DNA of 64,000 nt from Acidobacteriota bacterium (GCA_019244185.1 JAFATB010000023.1:1-64000); one strand, 5' to 3'. Positions 1 through 8,570 are shown, numbered from the stretch's first letter. Translations and numbers: made by a program. Notes: generated by a model from the letters alone, not told the origin.

Positions 1-64
1 GTTCGCCTACGGCTCGATGATCGACAACGCGAGCGGCGATCCGGTCTTCTTCGCTGGACAATGA
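1..64 (+). CDS. C-terminal end of an unidentified protein (partial)
   Basis: An open frame enters at the left edge and ends with TGA at 62-64. It encodes only about 20 residues, including the stretch SMIDNASGDPVFFAGQ. That is too little to identify the family. It stops 58 bp before the end of the convergent HemQ-like gene. Frame and codon use are typical of the window. Confidence 0.4.
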   Translation, partial: FAYGSMIDNASGDPVFFAGQ

Positions 65-122
65 GAAACGGTTGCCGGGTAGCCGGGTTGCCAGACGGTA
101 ACTCGGCAACCTGGTCACCCGG

Positions 123-863
123 TCACCCGATACTGTCCAGAATCTCCTCCATCGTCGTACGCCGGCACGTATACATCGGCGTATCGCGCAGCGTGTACTT
201 CGACGACTCGGTCTCGCGCAGATCCTGCACGAGATCGAGGAACTCCGACGGCTGCTCCGCCTCGAACGCGACGACGAAATCCTGATCGTCGAGTCCGAAC
301 GAATACGTCGTATTGATCTTCACGCGCGGGTACTTGTGCCCGATCGCGATGTGCTCGTTCATGATCCGCTGGCGGTCCGCCATCGGCAGCAGATACCAGT
401 CGCGCGTCTTCACGAACGGATAGACGAAGAGGAACGGCTTCTTGCCGGGGACGATGCGCAGGCGCCGTCCTTCCTGACCTTCGTGCACGTGCTCGTCGAC
501 GTATTGCGAGTGCTTGGTCATGGCGAGATACGACTGCGGCACGTCGAGGTAGCGGCCGAGCACGGAGCGGTTGATGTCCGCCACCATCTGCTGGAACGGA
601 TCGAGGTCGTAGCCGATGCGCCAGAGCATGAAGTCGACGCCGGCCTTGAGTCCCACCGTCGTGTACGGCAGCACGAACATCGGTCCCTGATAGCGCGTGA
701 CGATCTCCGCGAGCTCGCGTTTCGCGTCCGCTTTCGCGTTCGCATCGAGCGCCCGGAAAGCGCGGTCGACGCGGAAGAACATGAAGTTGACGAACTGGCG
801 TTGCACGGGCGCGGGACGCGTTGCAGCGGCTTGCGATTCGGGAGCGACAGTGGTGGTGGTCAT
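123..863 (-). CDS. hemQ: HemQ-like chlorite dismutase family protein (coproheme decarboxylase)
   Basis: This 246-residue protein of the chlorite dismutase superfamily probably decarboxylates coproheme III to heme b, the last step of the coproporphyrin-dependent heme route. The diagnostic C-terminal half is clear. VYPFVK at 147-152 carries the expected catalytic Tyr (Y148) and Lys (K152). It is followed by RDWYLLP, and H171 in NEHIAIGHKYP sits where the proximal heme ligand belongs in HemQ. The family motif GLDDQDF is at 190-196. The Met found in Firmicute HemQ two residues after the Tyr is Phe here. True chlorite dismutase activity is unlikely by overall similarity, but assigning HemQ over another Cld clade is an inference. 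The gene is divergent from mgtE with about 20 bp between the starts, so the two promoters must overlap. Confidence 0.85.
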   Translation of the reverse strand: MTTTTVAPESQAAATRPAPVQRQFVNFMFFRVDRAFRALDANAKADAKRELAEIVTRYQGPMFVLPYTTVGLKAGVDFMLWRIGYDLDPFQQMVADINRSVLGRYLDVPQSYLAMTKHSQYVDEHVHEGQEGRRLRIVPGKKPFLFVYPFVKTRDWYLLPMADRQRIMNEHIAIGHKYPRVKINTTYSFGLDDQDFVVAFEAEQPSEFLDLVQDLRETESSKYTLRDTPMYTCRRTTMEEILDSIG

Positions 864-882
864 GTGCGGATTCTAAGTTAGG

Positions 883-2277
883 ATGCGGATCGTGGCGACT
901 CGCGTTCCGCAGCAGCACGCCGCGCCTTCCACGGCGCGTTCGTACCAGCAACTTCTGACGAAGCTGCTGCGCCACGGCGCCTATCCGCAGCTGCGCAAAA
1001 TCATCGAGAAAACGCTGCCCGCCGACCTCTCGCCGGTGCTGCCGCTGCTGCTCGAGGAAGACCGCAAGCGCATCCTCTCGCTGCTCATCGAAGCGGGCAA
1101 AGCGGCGCGCGCGCTCTTCGAGCTCGACGAAGCGGACCTGCAGGAAATCCTCGCCTCGCTCGACGATCCGACGCTCGCGTCGGTCTGCAGTTCGTCCGCG
1201 CCCGACGACGCGGCCGACCTTCTCGATGTGCTCGACGAGGAGCGCCGCGCGCGCATCCTCGAGCTCCTCGGCGCCACGCAAGGCGCGAAGCTCGAGTCGC
1301 TGCTCGAAGGCGAAGAGGAAACGGCCGGCTCGCTGATGAACACCGAGTTCTTCGCGCTCGACGAAGAGCTCAGCGTCGCGCACGCGATCGACATGATCCG
1401 GCAGTACCCGCGCAAGGAGTCGTTCTTCTACGTCTACTGCGTCGACGCCGACCAGCATCTCGTCGGCGTGCTGTCGCTGCGCAGTCTCATCCTCGCGAAT
1501 CCCGGCGTGCTGCTCAAAGACATCATGGTCCAGAGCGTGGTGCGCACGCAGATCGACTCGAGTCCCGAGGAAGTCGCGCAGCTCGTGTCGAAATACGACC
1601 TCCTGTCGGTGCCGGTCGTCGATCTGCAGAACCGTCTCGTCGGCGTCGTCACCGTCGACGACGTGCTCGACGTCATCCAGGAGCAGGCGGAAGAAGATCT
1701 CCTCCACCTCGCCGGCGTCTCGGTGTCGGAAGGCGTGGCCACGCCCGCGAGCGAGTCGTTCAAGCTGCGCTTCCCGTGGCTCGCGATCAATCTCGCCACG
1801 GCGTTCCTCGCATCGTCGGTCGTGCGCCTCTTTCAAGGCACGATCGAGAAGTGGGCGGCGCTCGCGGTGTTCATGCCGATCGTCGCGGGGATGGGCGGCA
1901 ACGCGGGCACGCAGACGCTCACGGTGTTCGTGCGCGGCCTCGCGCTCGGCGAGATCGACTGGAACTCCGGATTTCGGCCGATCTGGAAAGAAATGCTGGT
2001 GGGCTTCCTCGATGGCGCGGCGAACGGCTTGCTCACGTGCGTCATCGTCGGCTTCTGGACGGGCGACTGGACGCTGGCGATCATCCTGCTCGTGGCGATG
2101 TGCTTCAACCTCGTCATCGCCGGCGTGGCTGGCGGACTGGTCCCGCTCGTGCTCGATCGGTTCGGCTTCGATCCGGCCATCGCCTCGTCGATCTTCGTGA
2201 CGACTTTTACCGACGTCGGCGGCTTCTTTTCCTTCCTCGGCCTGGCCACGATCGCCATGCGCTATTTCGCACATTGA
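883..2277 (+). CDS. mgtE: MgtE-type magnesium channel/transporter
   Basis: This 464-residue inner-membrane Mg2+ channel has the standard three-part layout. A helical, acidic cytosolic N domain spans about 20-150. Two CBS domains span about 152-270 and gate the pore by sensing cytosolic Mg2+. A five-helix membrane domain spans about 298-464. The family signature is present at 332-352 (MPIVAGMGGNAGTQ followed by RGLALGEI), as is the late TTFTDVGGF motif in the last helix that lines the pore. Length matches the family. The ATG at 883 has no convincing Shine-Dalgarno, and the intergenic space to the divergent hemQ is only about 20 bp, so a near-leaderless message is possible. Confidence 0.93.
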   Translation: MRIVATRVPQQHAAPSTARSYQQLLTKLLRHGAYPQLRKIIEKTLPADLSPVLPLLLEEDRKRILSLLIEAGKAARALFELDEADLQEILASLDDPTLASVCSSSAPDDAADLLDVLDEERRARILELLGATQGAKLESLLEGEEETAGSLMNTEFFALDEELSVAHAIDMIRQYPRKESFFYVYCVDADQHLVGVLSLRSLILANPGVLLKDIMVQSVVRTQIDSSPEEVAQLVSKYDLLSVPVVDLQNRLVGVVTVDDVLDVIQEQAEEDLLHLAGVSVSEGVATPASESFKLRFPWLAINLATAFLASSVVRLFQGTIEKWAALAVFMPIVAGMGGNAGTQTLTVFVRGLALGEIDWNSGFRPIWKEMLVGFLDGAANGLLTCVIVGFWTGDWTLAIILLVAMCFNLVIAGVAGGLVPLVLDRFGFDPAIASSIFVTTFTDVGGFFSFLGLATIAMRYFAH

Positions 2278-2524
2278 GGCGGCCGCGGGTGTGACGAACC
2301 CGCCAACAGGACGTCAACGGCCGGTAATGCGCGCCGATTTTGGTGGGATCGCCTGTGCACTGTTCGAGAGATGACAGAGCGGCTCTTGTCAAGAGACGAT
2401 TTCACATTGGTACGGATGAGGCCATTTTCGACTCAAGCCTTGTGTTTGCAGCGAGTTGGCTCAGTTGCTCAACACATTGTGCAAAGCGCTCAAACCCGCG
2501 ATTTTTTGCGGCTCCGGCGCGTTT

Positions 2525-3127
2525 TCAAGGCGTTTTCCGCAGCGTTTTCCACACTTTCTGTGTAAACGAAGCTGCACTCTCGCGGATGAATCGCGGCTCA
2601 CTGCCGGTAAGGTCCAGAATCGCCGAAGGTTCGCCCGTTCGGACGCCTCCGTCGACGATTCCGCCGACCGCATCATGCAAGTCGGATGCGAGCGCGTTCG
2701 GGCTCGTGACGGGCGGTTCGCCGCTGCGATTCGCGCTCGTCGAGACGAGCGGACCGGTGCGCTCGACGAGCGCGCGCAGCCAGTCGAGCGCCGGGATGCG
2801 CACCGCGAGCGTGTTCCCGCCACGCGGAAGGATGGCGGTGAGGGGGGCGGGCCAGATGGAAGCGAGGCGTTGCAGCAGGTCCGGATCGGCGGAGATGCCG
2901 AGGGCCGGAAATTGATCGATGGAGGAGGCGAGGACGATGAACGGCTTCCGCTCGTCGCGCCCTTTCATCTCCGCGATGCGCGCGACCGCCTCCGCGTTCG
3001 CGAAGGCGGCGTGGAGACCGTAGATCGTGTCGGTCGGCATGAGCACGATCGCGCCGCGGGTGAGCGTCTGCGCGATCTCGTGTAACTGCACGGACGTGGG
3101 CGCGTCGTCGATGGTCCAACGCTTCAT
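2525..3127 (-). CDS. tsaC: Threonylcarbamoyl-AMP synthase (Sua5/YciO/YrdC family)
   Basis: This 200-residue YrdC-fold enzyme makes threonylcarbamoyl-AMP from Thr, bicarbonate and ATP for t6A37 modification of ANN-decoding tRNAs. Visible family motifs are MPTDTIYGL near 35-43, GRDERKPFIVL, the nucleotide-binding STSANRSGEPP, and the closing SAILDLTG. The ATG at 3127-3125 overlaps an upstream TGA as ATGA, which implies translational coupling to the recN side. Its first about 17 codons are duplicated upstream (see the 149-bp repeat), so long-frame gene callers may wrongly extend it to 3469. About 250 bp of apparently non-coding sequence separates its stop from mgtE. Confidence 0.9.
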   Translation of the reverse strand: MKRWTIDDAPTSVQLHEIAQTLTRGAIVLMPTDTIYGLHAAFANAEAVARIAEMKGRDERKPFIVLASSIDQFPALGISADPDLLQRLASIWPAPLTAILPRGGNTLAVRIPALDWLRALVERTGPLVSTSANRSGEPPVTSPNALASDLHDAVGGIVDGGVRTGEPSAILDLTGSEPRFIRESAASFTQKVWKTLRKTP

Positions 3128-3368
3128 GCGCGCACCTTTGTCGCGTGCGAACCGGCACGCAGGAGCTCGCGCGCGGACGCGGCGGCGGACGCGGAGACGG
3201 ACTCGCCGCCGAGCATGGGCGCGATCTCGCGCAACTGCACGGACGTGGGCGCGTCGTCGATGGTCCAGCGCTTCACGCGCGCACCTTCGTCGCGTGGGAG
3301 CCGGCGCGCAGGAGCTCGCGGGCGTGCGCAATCGCGGACGCCGAGACGGATTCGCCGCCGAGCATGCG
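3071..3368. repeat. 149-bp imperfect direct tandem duplication across the recN/tsaC junction
   Basis: Two adjacent copies, 3071-3219 and 3220-3368, align at a constant 149-bp offset. For example ATGGTCCA occurs at 3111 and 3260, and GAGCATG at 3211 and 3360. Each unit contains the last codons of recN and the first codons of tsaC. The copies differ at scattered positions, so this is an old duplication rather than an assembly stutter. GCGCGATCTCG-like and GCGCGAGCTCG-like sequences at the borders could have supplied the microhomology. Confidence 0.9.
3124..3276 (-). CDS. 50-residue chimeric ORF created by the recN/tsaC tandem duplication
   Basis: This short frame starts with GTG, overlapping the recN stop as GTGA, and ends with TGA overlapping the tsaC ATG as ATGA. 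Residues 1-17 copy the TsaC N-terminus (KRWTIDDAPTSVQL). After REIAPMLGGESVSAS it becomes a copy of the RecN C-terminus ending KVRA. It is the direct product of the 149-bp duplication and has no domain of its own. It may still be translated, because the original stop/start coupling is preserved on both sides and would carry ribosomes from recN to tsaC. A function for the peptide itself is unlikely. Confidence 0.5.
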   Translation of the reverse strand: MKRWTIDDAPTSVQLREIAPMLGGESVSASAAASARELLRAGSHATKVRA

Positions 3369-4973
3369 CGCGAGCTCGCGGACGCGGCGCTCGCCGTCGT
3401 CGAGGCGTTCGATGCGCGCGCGCGTGTGGCCGCCCGCATCTTCTTTCCAGACGTAAAAGTGTGTCGCACCGAAGCTGGCGATCTGCGGCAGGTGCGTGAC
3501 GCACACGACCTGATTGCGCGCGGAGAGCTCCTGCAGTTTGCGTCCGACGACTTCCGCGACGCGGCCGCCGATGCCGGCGTCGATCTCGTCGAAGACGAGC
3601 GTCGCCGCGGCCGCGCGCGTCGACGCCTTGAAGAGCGCCGCGGCGATGGCGAGCTGGATGCGCGAGAGCTCGCCGCCCGAGGCGATGCGCTGCATCGGCT
3701 TCGGCTCCTCGCCGCGATTCGGCGCGATGAGGATGTCGATGCGGTCGATGCCGTCCGGCGACGCGTCGCGCGGCGAAAGCTCGACGCGCACCGTCGTGCG
3801 CTCCATCGCGAGATCGTCGAGCTCTTTCTGGATGGCCTGTTCGAACGCGCGCGCGGTTTTCTTCCGCGACGCCGACAGTTTCTCCGCCGCCTTGCGGAAT
3901 GTCGTCTGCCGCGCGGCCTCGGCCTGCTGCAGTTTCTCGACGCTCGCCTCGTAATCGGCGAGGCGTTCGTATTCGTCCTGAATGCGGCCGAGGTGCTCGA
4001 GCGCGGCTTCGACCGAGCCGCCGTACTTTTTGCGCAGGCGCTCGATCGTGACGAGCCGATCTTCGATCTGCTCGAGCCGCTCCGGATCGAGGCGCGTGCT
4101 CTCGGAGAGATTGGCGAGTGTGCGGCTGAGGTCCTGCAGGCGATAGAGCGCGTCCTGCATGTCGCCGGCGAGCTGGCGCACTTCGTCGATCTGCTTGGCC
4201 AGCGGCTGCAGCAGATGCAGCGCGCGCCCGAGCTGCGCGATCGCGGAGCTCTCGTCTTCGTCGACGAGCTGAAACGCGCCGGAGGTCGTCTCGATGAGCT
4301 CGCGCGCGTGGCTGAGGATCGCGCGCTCGCCGCGCAGCGTCTCCTCTTCCGCCGGATCGAGCTTCGCCGCCGAGATCTCGTCGAGCTGATACTTCAGCAG
4401 ATCGAGGCGCAGCGCGCGGTCGCGTTGCGCGTTCGTGATCTCCTCGAGTTGATCGGCGGCGAGGCGCCATTCGCGATACGCGGCGCGTGTCGCATCGACA
4501 AGCGCGTCGTGGCCGCCGTACTCGTCGACGAGCTCGCGGTACGTCTGTCCCGCGACGCGTTGCTGCGACTCGTGCTGCCCGTGAATCTCCAGCACCGCGT
4601 CCATCGCCGCCGCGAGCTCGCGCACCGCGATCGGCGAGCCGTTGACGAGCACGCGTCCGCGGCCGCTCGCCGCGATCTCGCGCCGCACGATGAGCTCGAT
4701 CGCGTCGTCGTGCACCTCGGTGTCGATGCCGAGCTCTTCGAGTGCCGGCGCGAGTGCCGCCGGCAACTGCACCACCGCCTCGGCGGTCATCTTGTCGCTG
4801 CCGGCGCGGATCATCTCCGTCGAGCCGCGCGCGCCGCGCAGGAACTCGAGCGAGTCGATGAGCAGCGACTTCCCCGCGCCGGTCTCGCCGGTGAGCACGT
4901 TGAGCCCCGGCCCCGGCTCGATGGCGAGCTCTTCGACGATGGCGAGGTTCCGCACCTTGAGGTAGGTGATCAC
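3273..4973 (-). CDS. recN: DNA repair protein RecN
   Basis: This 566-residue SMC-like ATPase acts in recombinational double-strand-break repair. Walker A GETGAGKS lies at 29-36 and is followed by SLLIDSLEFL. A long central coiled coil rich in Glu, Arg and Leu separates it from the C-terminal ATPase half. That half carries the signature GGELSRIQLAIAAAL and Walker B TLVFDEIDAGIGG. I chose GTG at 4973-4971 because the conserved N-terminus TYLKVRNLAIVEEL begins there. The frame stays open upstream only because it runs antisense to the next gene. It is divergent from the L,D-transpeptidase gene with a 45-bp shared gap. The 3' end lies inside the 149-bp duplication. Confidence 0.93.
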   Translation of the reverse strand: MITYLKVRNLAIVEELAIEPGPGLNVLTGETGAGKSLLIDSLEFLRGARGSTEMIRAGSDKMTAEAVVQLPAALAPALEELGIDTEVHDDAIELIVRREIAASGRGRVLVNGSPIAVRELAAAMDAVLEIHGQHESQQRVAGQTYRELVDEYGGHDALVDATRAAYREWRLAADQLEEITNAQRDRALRLDLLKYQLDEISAAKLDPAEEETLRGERAILSHARELIETTSGAFQLVDEDESSAIAQLGRALHLLQPLAKQIDEVRQLAGDMQDALYRLQDLSRTLANLSESTRLDPERLEQIEDRLVTIERLRKKYGGSVEAALEHLGRIQDEYERLADYEASVEKLQQAEAARQTTFRKAAEKLSASRKKTARAFEQAIQKELDDLAMERTTVRVELSPRDASPDGIDRIDILIAPNRGEEPKPMQRIASGGELSRIQLAIAAALFKASTRAAAATLVFDEIDAGIGGRVAEVVGRKLQELSARNQVVCVTHLPQIASFGATHFYVWKEDAGGHTRARIERLDDGERRVRELARMLGGESVSASAIAHARELLRAGSHATKVRA

Positions 4974-5018
4974 CGCCGCGAAGTGTAACCGGCAGAGGCT
5001 TTGCTTTGAATCGGGCTC

Positions 5019-6287
5019 ATGAAGATGCGAAACGTCGTGATCGCGCTGCTGATGGCGGCGAGCGTCGCCTGCTCGAAAGAAGAGGCGAAACAGAAAGCAC
5101 AGAACGTCACCGCGAAGGTGAAGAAGTCGGTCGACAACGCGCTCGACGTGGCCGTGCCGATCGGCAACCGTGAAGATCCCGCCGCGCGCGAGAAAGAGCG
5201 TTTCGACGAGAGCTGGCGCGGCGTGTTCCAGAACGTGAAGATGTCGGGGCAGCCGCAGGGTCCGGCCGCGCCGAAGGTGAATCTCACGTTCGCGCCGAAC
5301 GGCAAGGAGTCGTTCAAAGGACTCGATGCGAACGCGATCAACACGGCGCCGATCGTCGTGCCGCTGAAGGGCGACGTCGCGGGGCCGTCGGTCTTGAAAA
5401 CGCAGGTCTATCTCGACCGCGTGCATTACTCGGTCGGCGCGCTCGACGGGCGCTGGGGCCGCAACTCCGCGATCTCGCTCTGGTGGTATCAGCGCGCGCA
5501 CGGCATCAACACGGCGGAGCCGGGAGCGGTCGACGAGCAGACGTTCCGCGCGCTCGCGGCGCAGGCGGGTGGCGTGCCGGCGCTCGTGCAGCACACGCTG
5601 ACCGAGGAGGACGTTGCGGGGCCGTTCGTGCAGCTGCCCGATGACGTGTACGAGAAAGAGAAGCTCGAGTGCCTCTGCTACGAGACGAAGCAGGAGAAGC
5701 TCGCGGAGCTCTTCCACACGACACAGGACTTTCTCAAGCAGCTCAATCCCGACGCGGACTTTCCGTCGCTGACGGCGGGACAGACGCTGTGGGTGCCGAA
5801 CGTGCGCGAGCCGCTGAGCGCCGATCAGCCGGACATCGCGCGCATCGTGGTGTCGATCCGCGGCAACACGCTCAACGCGTTCGACGCGAACGGCGCGCTG
5901 CTCTTCCACGCGCCGACGACGCTCGGCTCGAAGTACGATCCGTCGCCGAACGAGACGACCAAGGTCGTGAAAGTCGTCTTCGATCCGCACTTCCACTATC
6001 AGCCGACGCTCTTCCACGAGGTGCCGGATTCGGATCCCGAGGCGGAGCTCAATCCGGGACCGAACTCGCCGGTGGGTGTGGTGTGGGTGGCGCTCAGCAA
6101 GCCGCATTTCGGCATTCACGGCACGTCCGATCCGGAGTCGATCGGGTACGCGTCGTCGCACGGCTGCGTGCGTCTCGCGAACTGGGACGCGCGAGAGGTC
6201 GGGCATCGCGTGACGCCCGGAGTGGAGGTGGCGTTCGTCGATACGCGGGACGCGGAACCGAGCAGCGAAACTGCTGAAAAGCAATGA
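5019..6287 (+). CDS. Lipoprotein L,D-transpeptidase (YkuD) with peptidoglycan-binding and LysM-like regions
   Basis: This 422-residue envelope enzyme probably forms 3-3 peptidoglycan crosslinks or attaches proteins to the wall. The N-terminus has a hydrophobic signal ending in SVAC (Cys18), a non-ideal but plausible lipobox. Next comes a Lys/Glu-rich linker and then a peptidoglycan-binding domain 1-like segment (about 130-190, including GALDGRWGRNSAISLWWYQR). A LysM-like segment follows around 230-265 (TTQDFLKQLNP to GQTLWVPN). The C-terminal YkuD catalytic domain holds FGIHGT and the SSHGCVRL motif with nucleophile Cys383. The gene is divergent from recN. An ErfK/YbiS-type role fits equally well. 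Confidence 0.88.
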   Translation: MKMRNVVIALLMAASVACSKEEAKQKAQNVTAKVKKSVDNALDVAVPIGNREDPAAREKERFDESWRGVFQNVKMSGQPQGPAAPKVNLTFAPNGKESFKGLDANAINTAPIVVPLKGDVAGPSVLKTQVYLDRVHYSVGALDGRWGRNSAISLWWYQRAHGINTAEPGAVDEQTFRALAAQAGGVPALVQHTLTEEDVAGPFVQLPDDVYEKEKLECLCYETKQEKLAELFHTTQDFLKQLNPDADFPSLTAGQTLWVPNVREPLSADQPDIARIVVSIRGNTLNAFDANGALLFHAPTTLGSKYDPSPNETTKVVKVVFDPHFHYQPTLFHEVPDSDPEAELNPGPNSPVGVVWVALSKPHFGIHGTSDPESIGYASSHGCVRLANWDAREVGHRVTPGVEVAFVDTRDAEPSSETAEKQ

Positions 6288-6349
6288 GTTAGCGCACTAA
6301 AAACGCGGCATTGATCTCGCAATTTAGGAACGTTCAGGAGGTGTACTGA

Positions 6350-6595
6350 ATGTTCAGCAAGCGAATCCAGGCCGCGGTCCTCAGCGTCTCGTTGATGTTG
6401 CCGGCGAGCGGCGCGATGGCAGCGACGCATCACAAGCATCACCGTCATCATCGCCATCACTACAGCCGCACGCGCGGCACCGCGGTCGGCGCGGTTGCGG
6501 GCGCGATCATCGATCACCATCAGCCGCTCAAGGGCGCGCTGGTCGGCGCCGCGGTCGGCAATGCCGTGCAGGCCGTGCGCAACCACAAGCAGTAA
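6350..6595 (+). CDS. Small secreted His-rich protein with a glycine-zipper-like segment
   Basis: This 81-residue protein begins with a clear signal peptide (KRIQAAVLSVSLMLPASGAMA). The mature part starts with a His cluster (HHKHHRHHRHH) and continues with a glycine-zipper-like hydrophobic stretch (GTAVGAVAGAII and GALVGAAVGNAV). An excellent Shine-Dalgarno (AGGAGGTG at 6336-6343) supports the ATG at 6350. The His cluster suggests metal binding, and the glycine-zipper half resembles YMGG/Rick_17kDa-type outer-membrane lipoproteins, although no lipobox Cys is present. Its stop codon directly abuts that of the convergent M16 peptidase. No specific family is recognised. Confidence 0.75.
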   Translation: MFSKRIQAAVLSVSLMLPASGAMAATHHKHHRHHRHHYSRTRGTAVGAVAGAIIDHHQPLKGALVGAAVGNAVQAVRNHKQ

Positions 6596-7882
6596 TCAGG
6601 CGAGCGCGTCGCGCAGCATCGCGGTCGTGATTCCGGGATCCTTGAGGTTGCCGAGCATCGTCAGGGAAACGGAGTCGGGATCGACGATGGTCTGCGCGAT
6701 CGCGTGAATGTCTTCGAGCGTGACGGCATCGATCGCGGCGATGATCTCGTCGGGCGAGAACTGGCGACCGAAGTAATACTCCTGCCGCGCGATGCCGCTC
6801 ATGCGGCTCACCGTCGATTCGAGCGAGAGCAGGATCGAGCCTTTCAGATGCAGCTTCGCCGCGGAGAGCTCGCCCGCGGTCACGCCCTGCGCCTTCACGG
6901 CGCGCATCTCCGCGAGCGTGATGTCGAGCACGCGGCGGAGGTTCTTCGGCGCGCACGCGGCGTAGACGGCCTCGTAGCCGCCGTGCAGGTAGCCGTTGTG
7001 ATACGAGGCGATGCTGTAGACGAGACCTTCCTGCTCGCGCACGCGCTGGAAGAGACGCGACGACATGCCGCCGCCTAGAATAGTGTTGAAGAGCGCCGCG
7101 CCGAAGCGCTCCGGACCCTGCTGCGGATAACCGCGCGTGCCGAGGCAGAGATGCGCCTGTTCGAGCTCGCGCTTCTCACGAACGATGACGTGCTGGCGCG
7201 GTGACGGCGCGTCCCATTCGCGGCGGAACGGCGCGCGCGCGTCGGGCGGGAACTGCGCCTCGAGAAACGGGACGAGCTGCTCGGGTCGCACGTTGCCTGA
7301 CGCGGCGAAGATGACGTTCGACGGCTGAAACGTTTCCTGGTAGTGCTCCACGATCTTCGCGCGCTGCAGCCGCTCGATGGTCTCCTCGGTGCCGAGGATC
7401 GGGCGGCCGAGCGGATGGTCCGGCCAGAACGCGGTGACGAAGATTTCGTGCACGAGATCGTCCGGCGTGTCCTCGACCATCTTGATCTCTTCGAGGATGA
7501 CGCCGCGCTCCATCTCCACGTCTTCATCGCTGAAGCGTGGCGCGGTCACGATCTCGGTGAGCAGCTCGAGCGCGGTCGGCACCTGTTCATCGAGTACGTG
7601 CGCGTAGAACGACGTGTACTCCTTGCCGGTGAAGGCGTCGACGTCGCCGCCGAGGATGTCGATGATCTGCGCGATCTCGGCCGTGTTGCGCTTGTCGGTG
7701 CCTTTGAAGACGAGATGCTCGAGGAAGTGCGACGCGCCGCCGTGCTCTTCCGACTCGACGGCGGAGCCACTGCGGAGGTAGTAGCCCATGGCAACGGAGC
7801 GGACGTACGGCAGCGTCTCGACGAGCACCGTGAGACCCGAAGGAAGCGTGGTGCGGAAGATCGGATTCGCGGTGCGCGACAT
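6596..7882 (-). CDS. M16 family zinc metallopeptidase (processing-peptidase type)
   Basis: This 428-residue pitrilysin-clan protease resembles YmxG and mitochondrial processing-peptidase beta-type proteins. The inverted zinc motif HFLEH is at 52-56 (His52, Glu55, His56). The third ligand is Glu132 in GVILEEIKMVEDTPDD, at the standard 76-residue spacing. The second, non-catalytic half has the usual LGGGMSSRLFQRVREQEGLVYSI-like stretch. There is no signal peptide, so it probably acts in the cytoplasm or on peptides. It lies between the His-rich gene and the pilus operon, 31 bp upstream of which it is the next minus-strand gene in the opposite genomic order. Confidence 0.92.
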   Translation of the reverse strand: MSRTANPIFRTTLPSGLTVLVETLPYVRSVAMGYYLRSGSAVESEEHGGASHFLEHLVFKGTDKRNTAEIAQIIDILGGDVDAFTGKEYTSFYAHVLDEQVPTALELLTEIVTAPRFSDEDVEMERGVILEEIKMVEDTPDDLVHEIFVTAFWPDHPLGRPILGTEETIERLQRAKIVEHYQETFQPSNVIFAASGNVRPEQLVPFLEAQFPPDARAPFRREWDAPSPRQHVIVREKRELEQAHLCLGTRGYPQQGPERFGAALFNTILGGGMSSRLFQRVREQEGLVYSIASYHNGYLHGGYEAVYAACAPKNLRRVLDITLAEMRAVKAQGVTAGELSAAKLHLKGSILLSLESTVSRMSGIARQEYYFGRQFSPDEIIAAIDAVTLEDIHAIAQTIVDPDSVSLTMLGNLKDPGITTAMLRDALA

Positions 7883-7913
7883 GCGGCGGCGATTGTAGCC
7901 TCACCGCGAGGCG

Positions 7914-8570
7914 TTACTTCTGCGAGAGCGCCTGTTGCCGCTGCTGAATCTCCGTCCGCAGATCCTGCACCGTGTACACCCACTGGTCGTAGTCTTCGAT
8001 CCCGTTGAAAGAGACGTAGCTCTTGCCGCTGGCGTTCGGACGCACGGCCACGAACGGTCCGGTGTAGTCCTTCGGCGAGGCCTCGGGGATGAGGCGCGTG
8101 CCGGTGGAGCCGAGCGCCGGCGGCGCGGTGGCCTGCGGATTCGTCGCGGGGTTCGACGGATTGCTCGCGGGATTCGACCCCGTCGTCGGTGGTGGCGGCG
8201 GAAGCGGTTGCCCCGGCTGTCCCTGCTGCACGGCCGTCGGCGGCACGAGGATCCAGTCATCGACCTTGCCGGTGAGCGGGCACGGCCACTTGCCGCCTCC
8301 GCGAATGACGCGCGGCTGTCGCGCGTCCTGGAGTTGCTGGAGGCTCGTCGGCGACGCGCTGTGGCGCACCTCGAAGGTCATGATCGAGCGCGCAAACTGC
8401 TTCATGAGAAAGATCGTCTGGCGGTCGCGCTCGCGCTTGAGCACGATCGACCATTGCTCGGGCACGGTGAAGGCGATGATGATCGAGATGATCGTCAGGA
8501 TGACGATCAGTGCCGCGAGCGTGAAGCCTTCTTGCGCGCGCCGCGCGTCAGAGATCTTTGTAGGGGACAT
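7914..8570 (-). CDS. Type IV pilin-like pseudopilin lacking the +5 glutamate
   Basis: This 218-residue prepilin is the last gene of the pil/gsp operon. The leader (MSPTKISDARRAQEG) ends in Gly15, followed by FTLAALIVILTIISIIIAF, a good class III signal except that position +5 of the mature protein is Ala instead of the near-universal Glu. Loss of Glu5 is typical of tip pseudopilins such as GspK. A Pro/Asn-rich low-complexity linker lies around 120-165, and the tail is soluble and probably periplasmic. The start overlaps the upstream gene by 23 bp. It may be a minor tip-located subunit. Confidence 0.78.
   Translation of the reverse strand: MSPTKISDARRAQEGFTLAALIVILTIISIIIAFTVPEQWSIVLKRERDRQTIFLMKQFARSIMTFEVRHSASPTSLQQLQDARQPRVIRGGGKWPCPLTGKVDDWILVPPTAVQQGQPGQPLPPPPPTTGSNPASNPSNPATNPQATAPPALGSTGTRLIPEASPKDYTGPFVAVRPNASGKSYVSFNGIEDYDQWVYTVQDLRTEIQQRQQALSQK

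Noticed and set aside
3273..6284. A single minus-strand protein of about 1,000 residues ending in RecN
   Set aside because: The first about 430 residues run antisense to the L,D-transpeptidase gene and are Arg/His-rich shadow. The conserved RecN start is at 4973.
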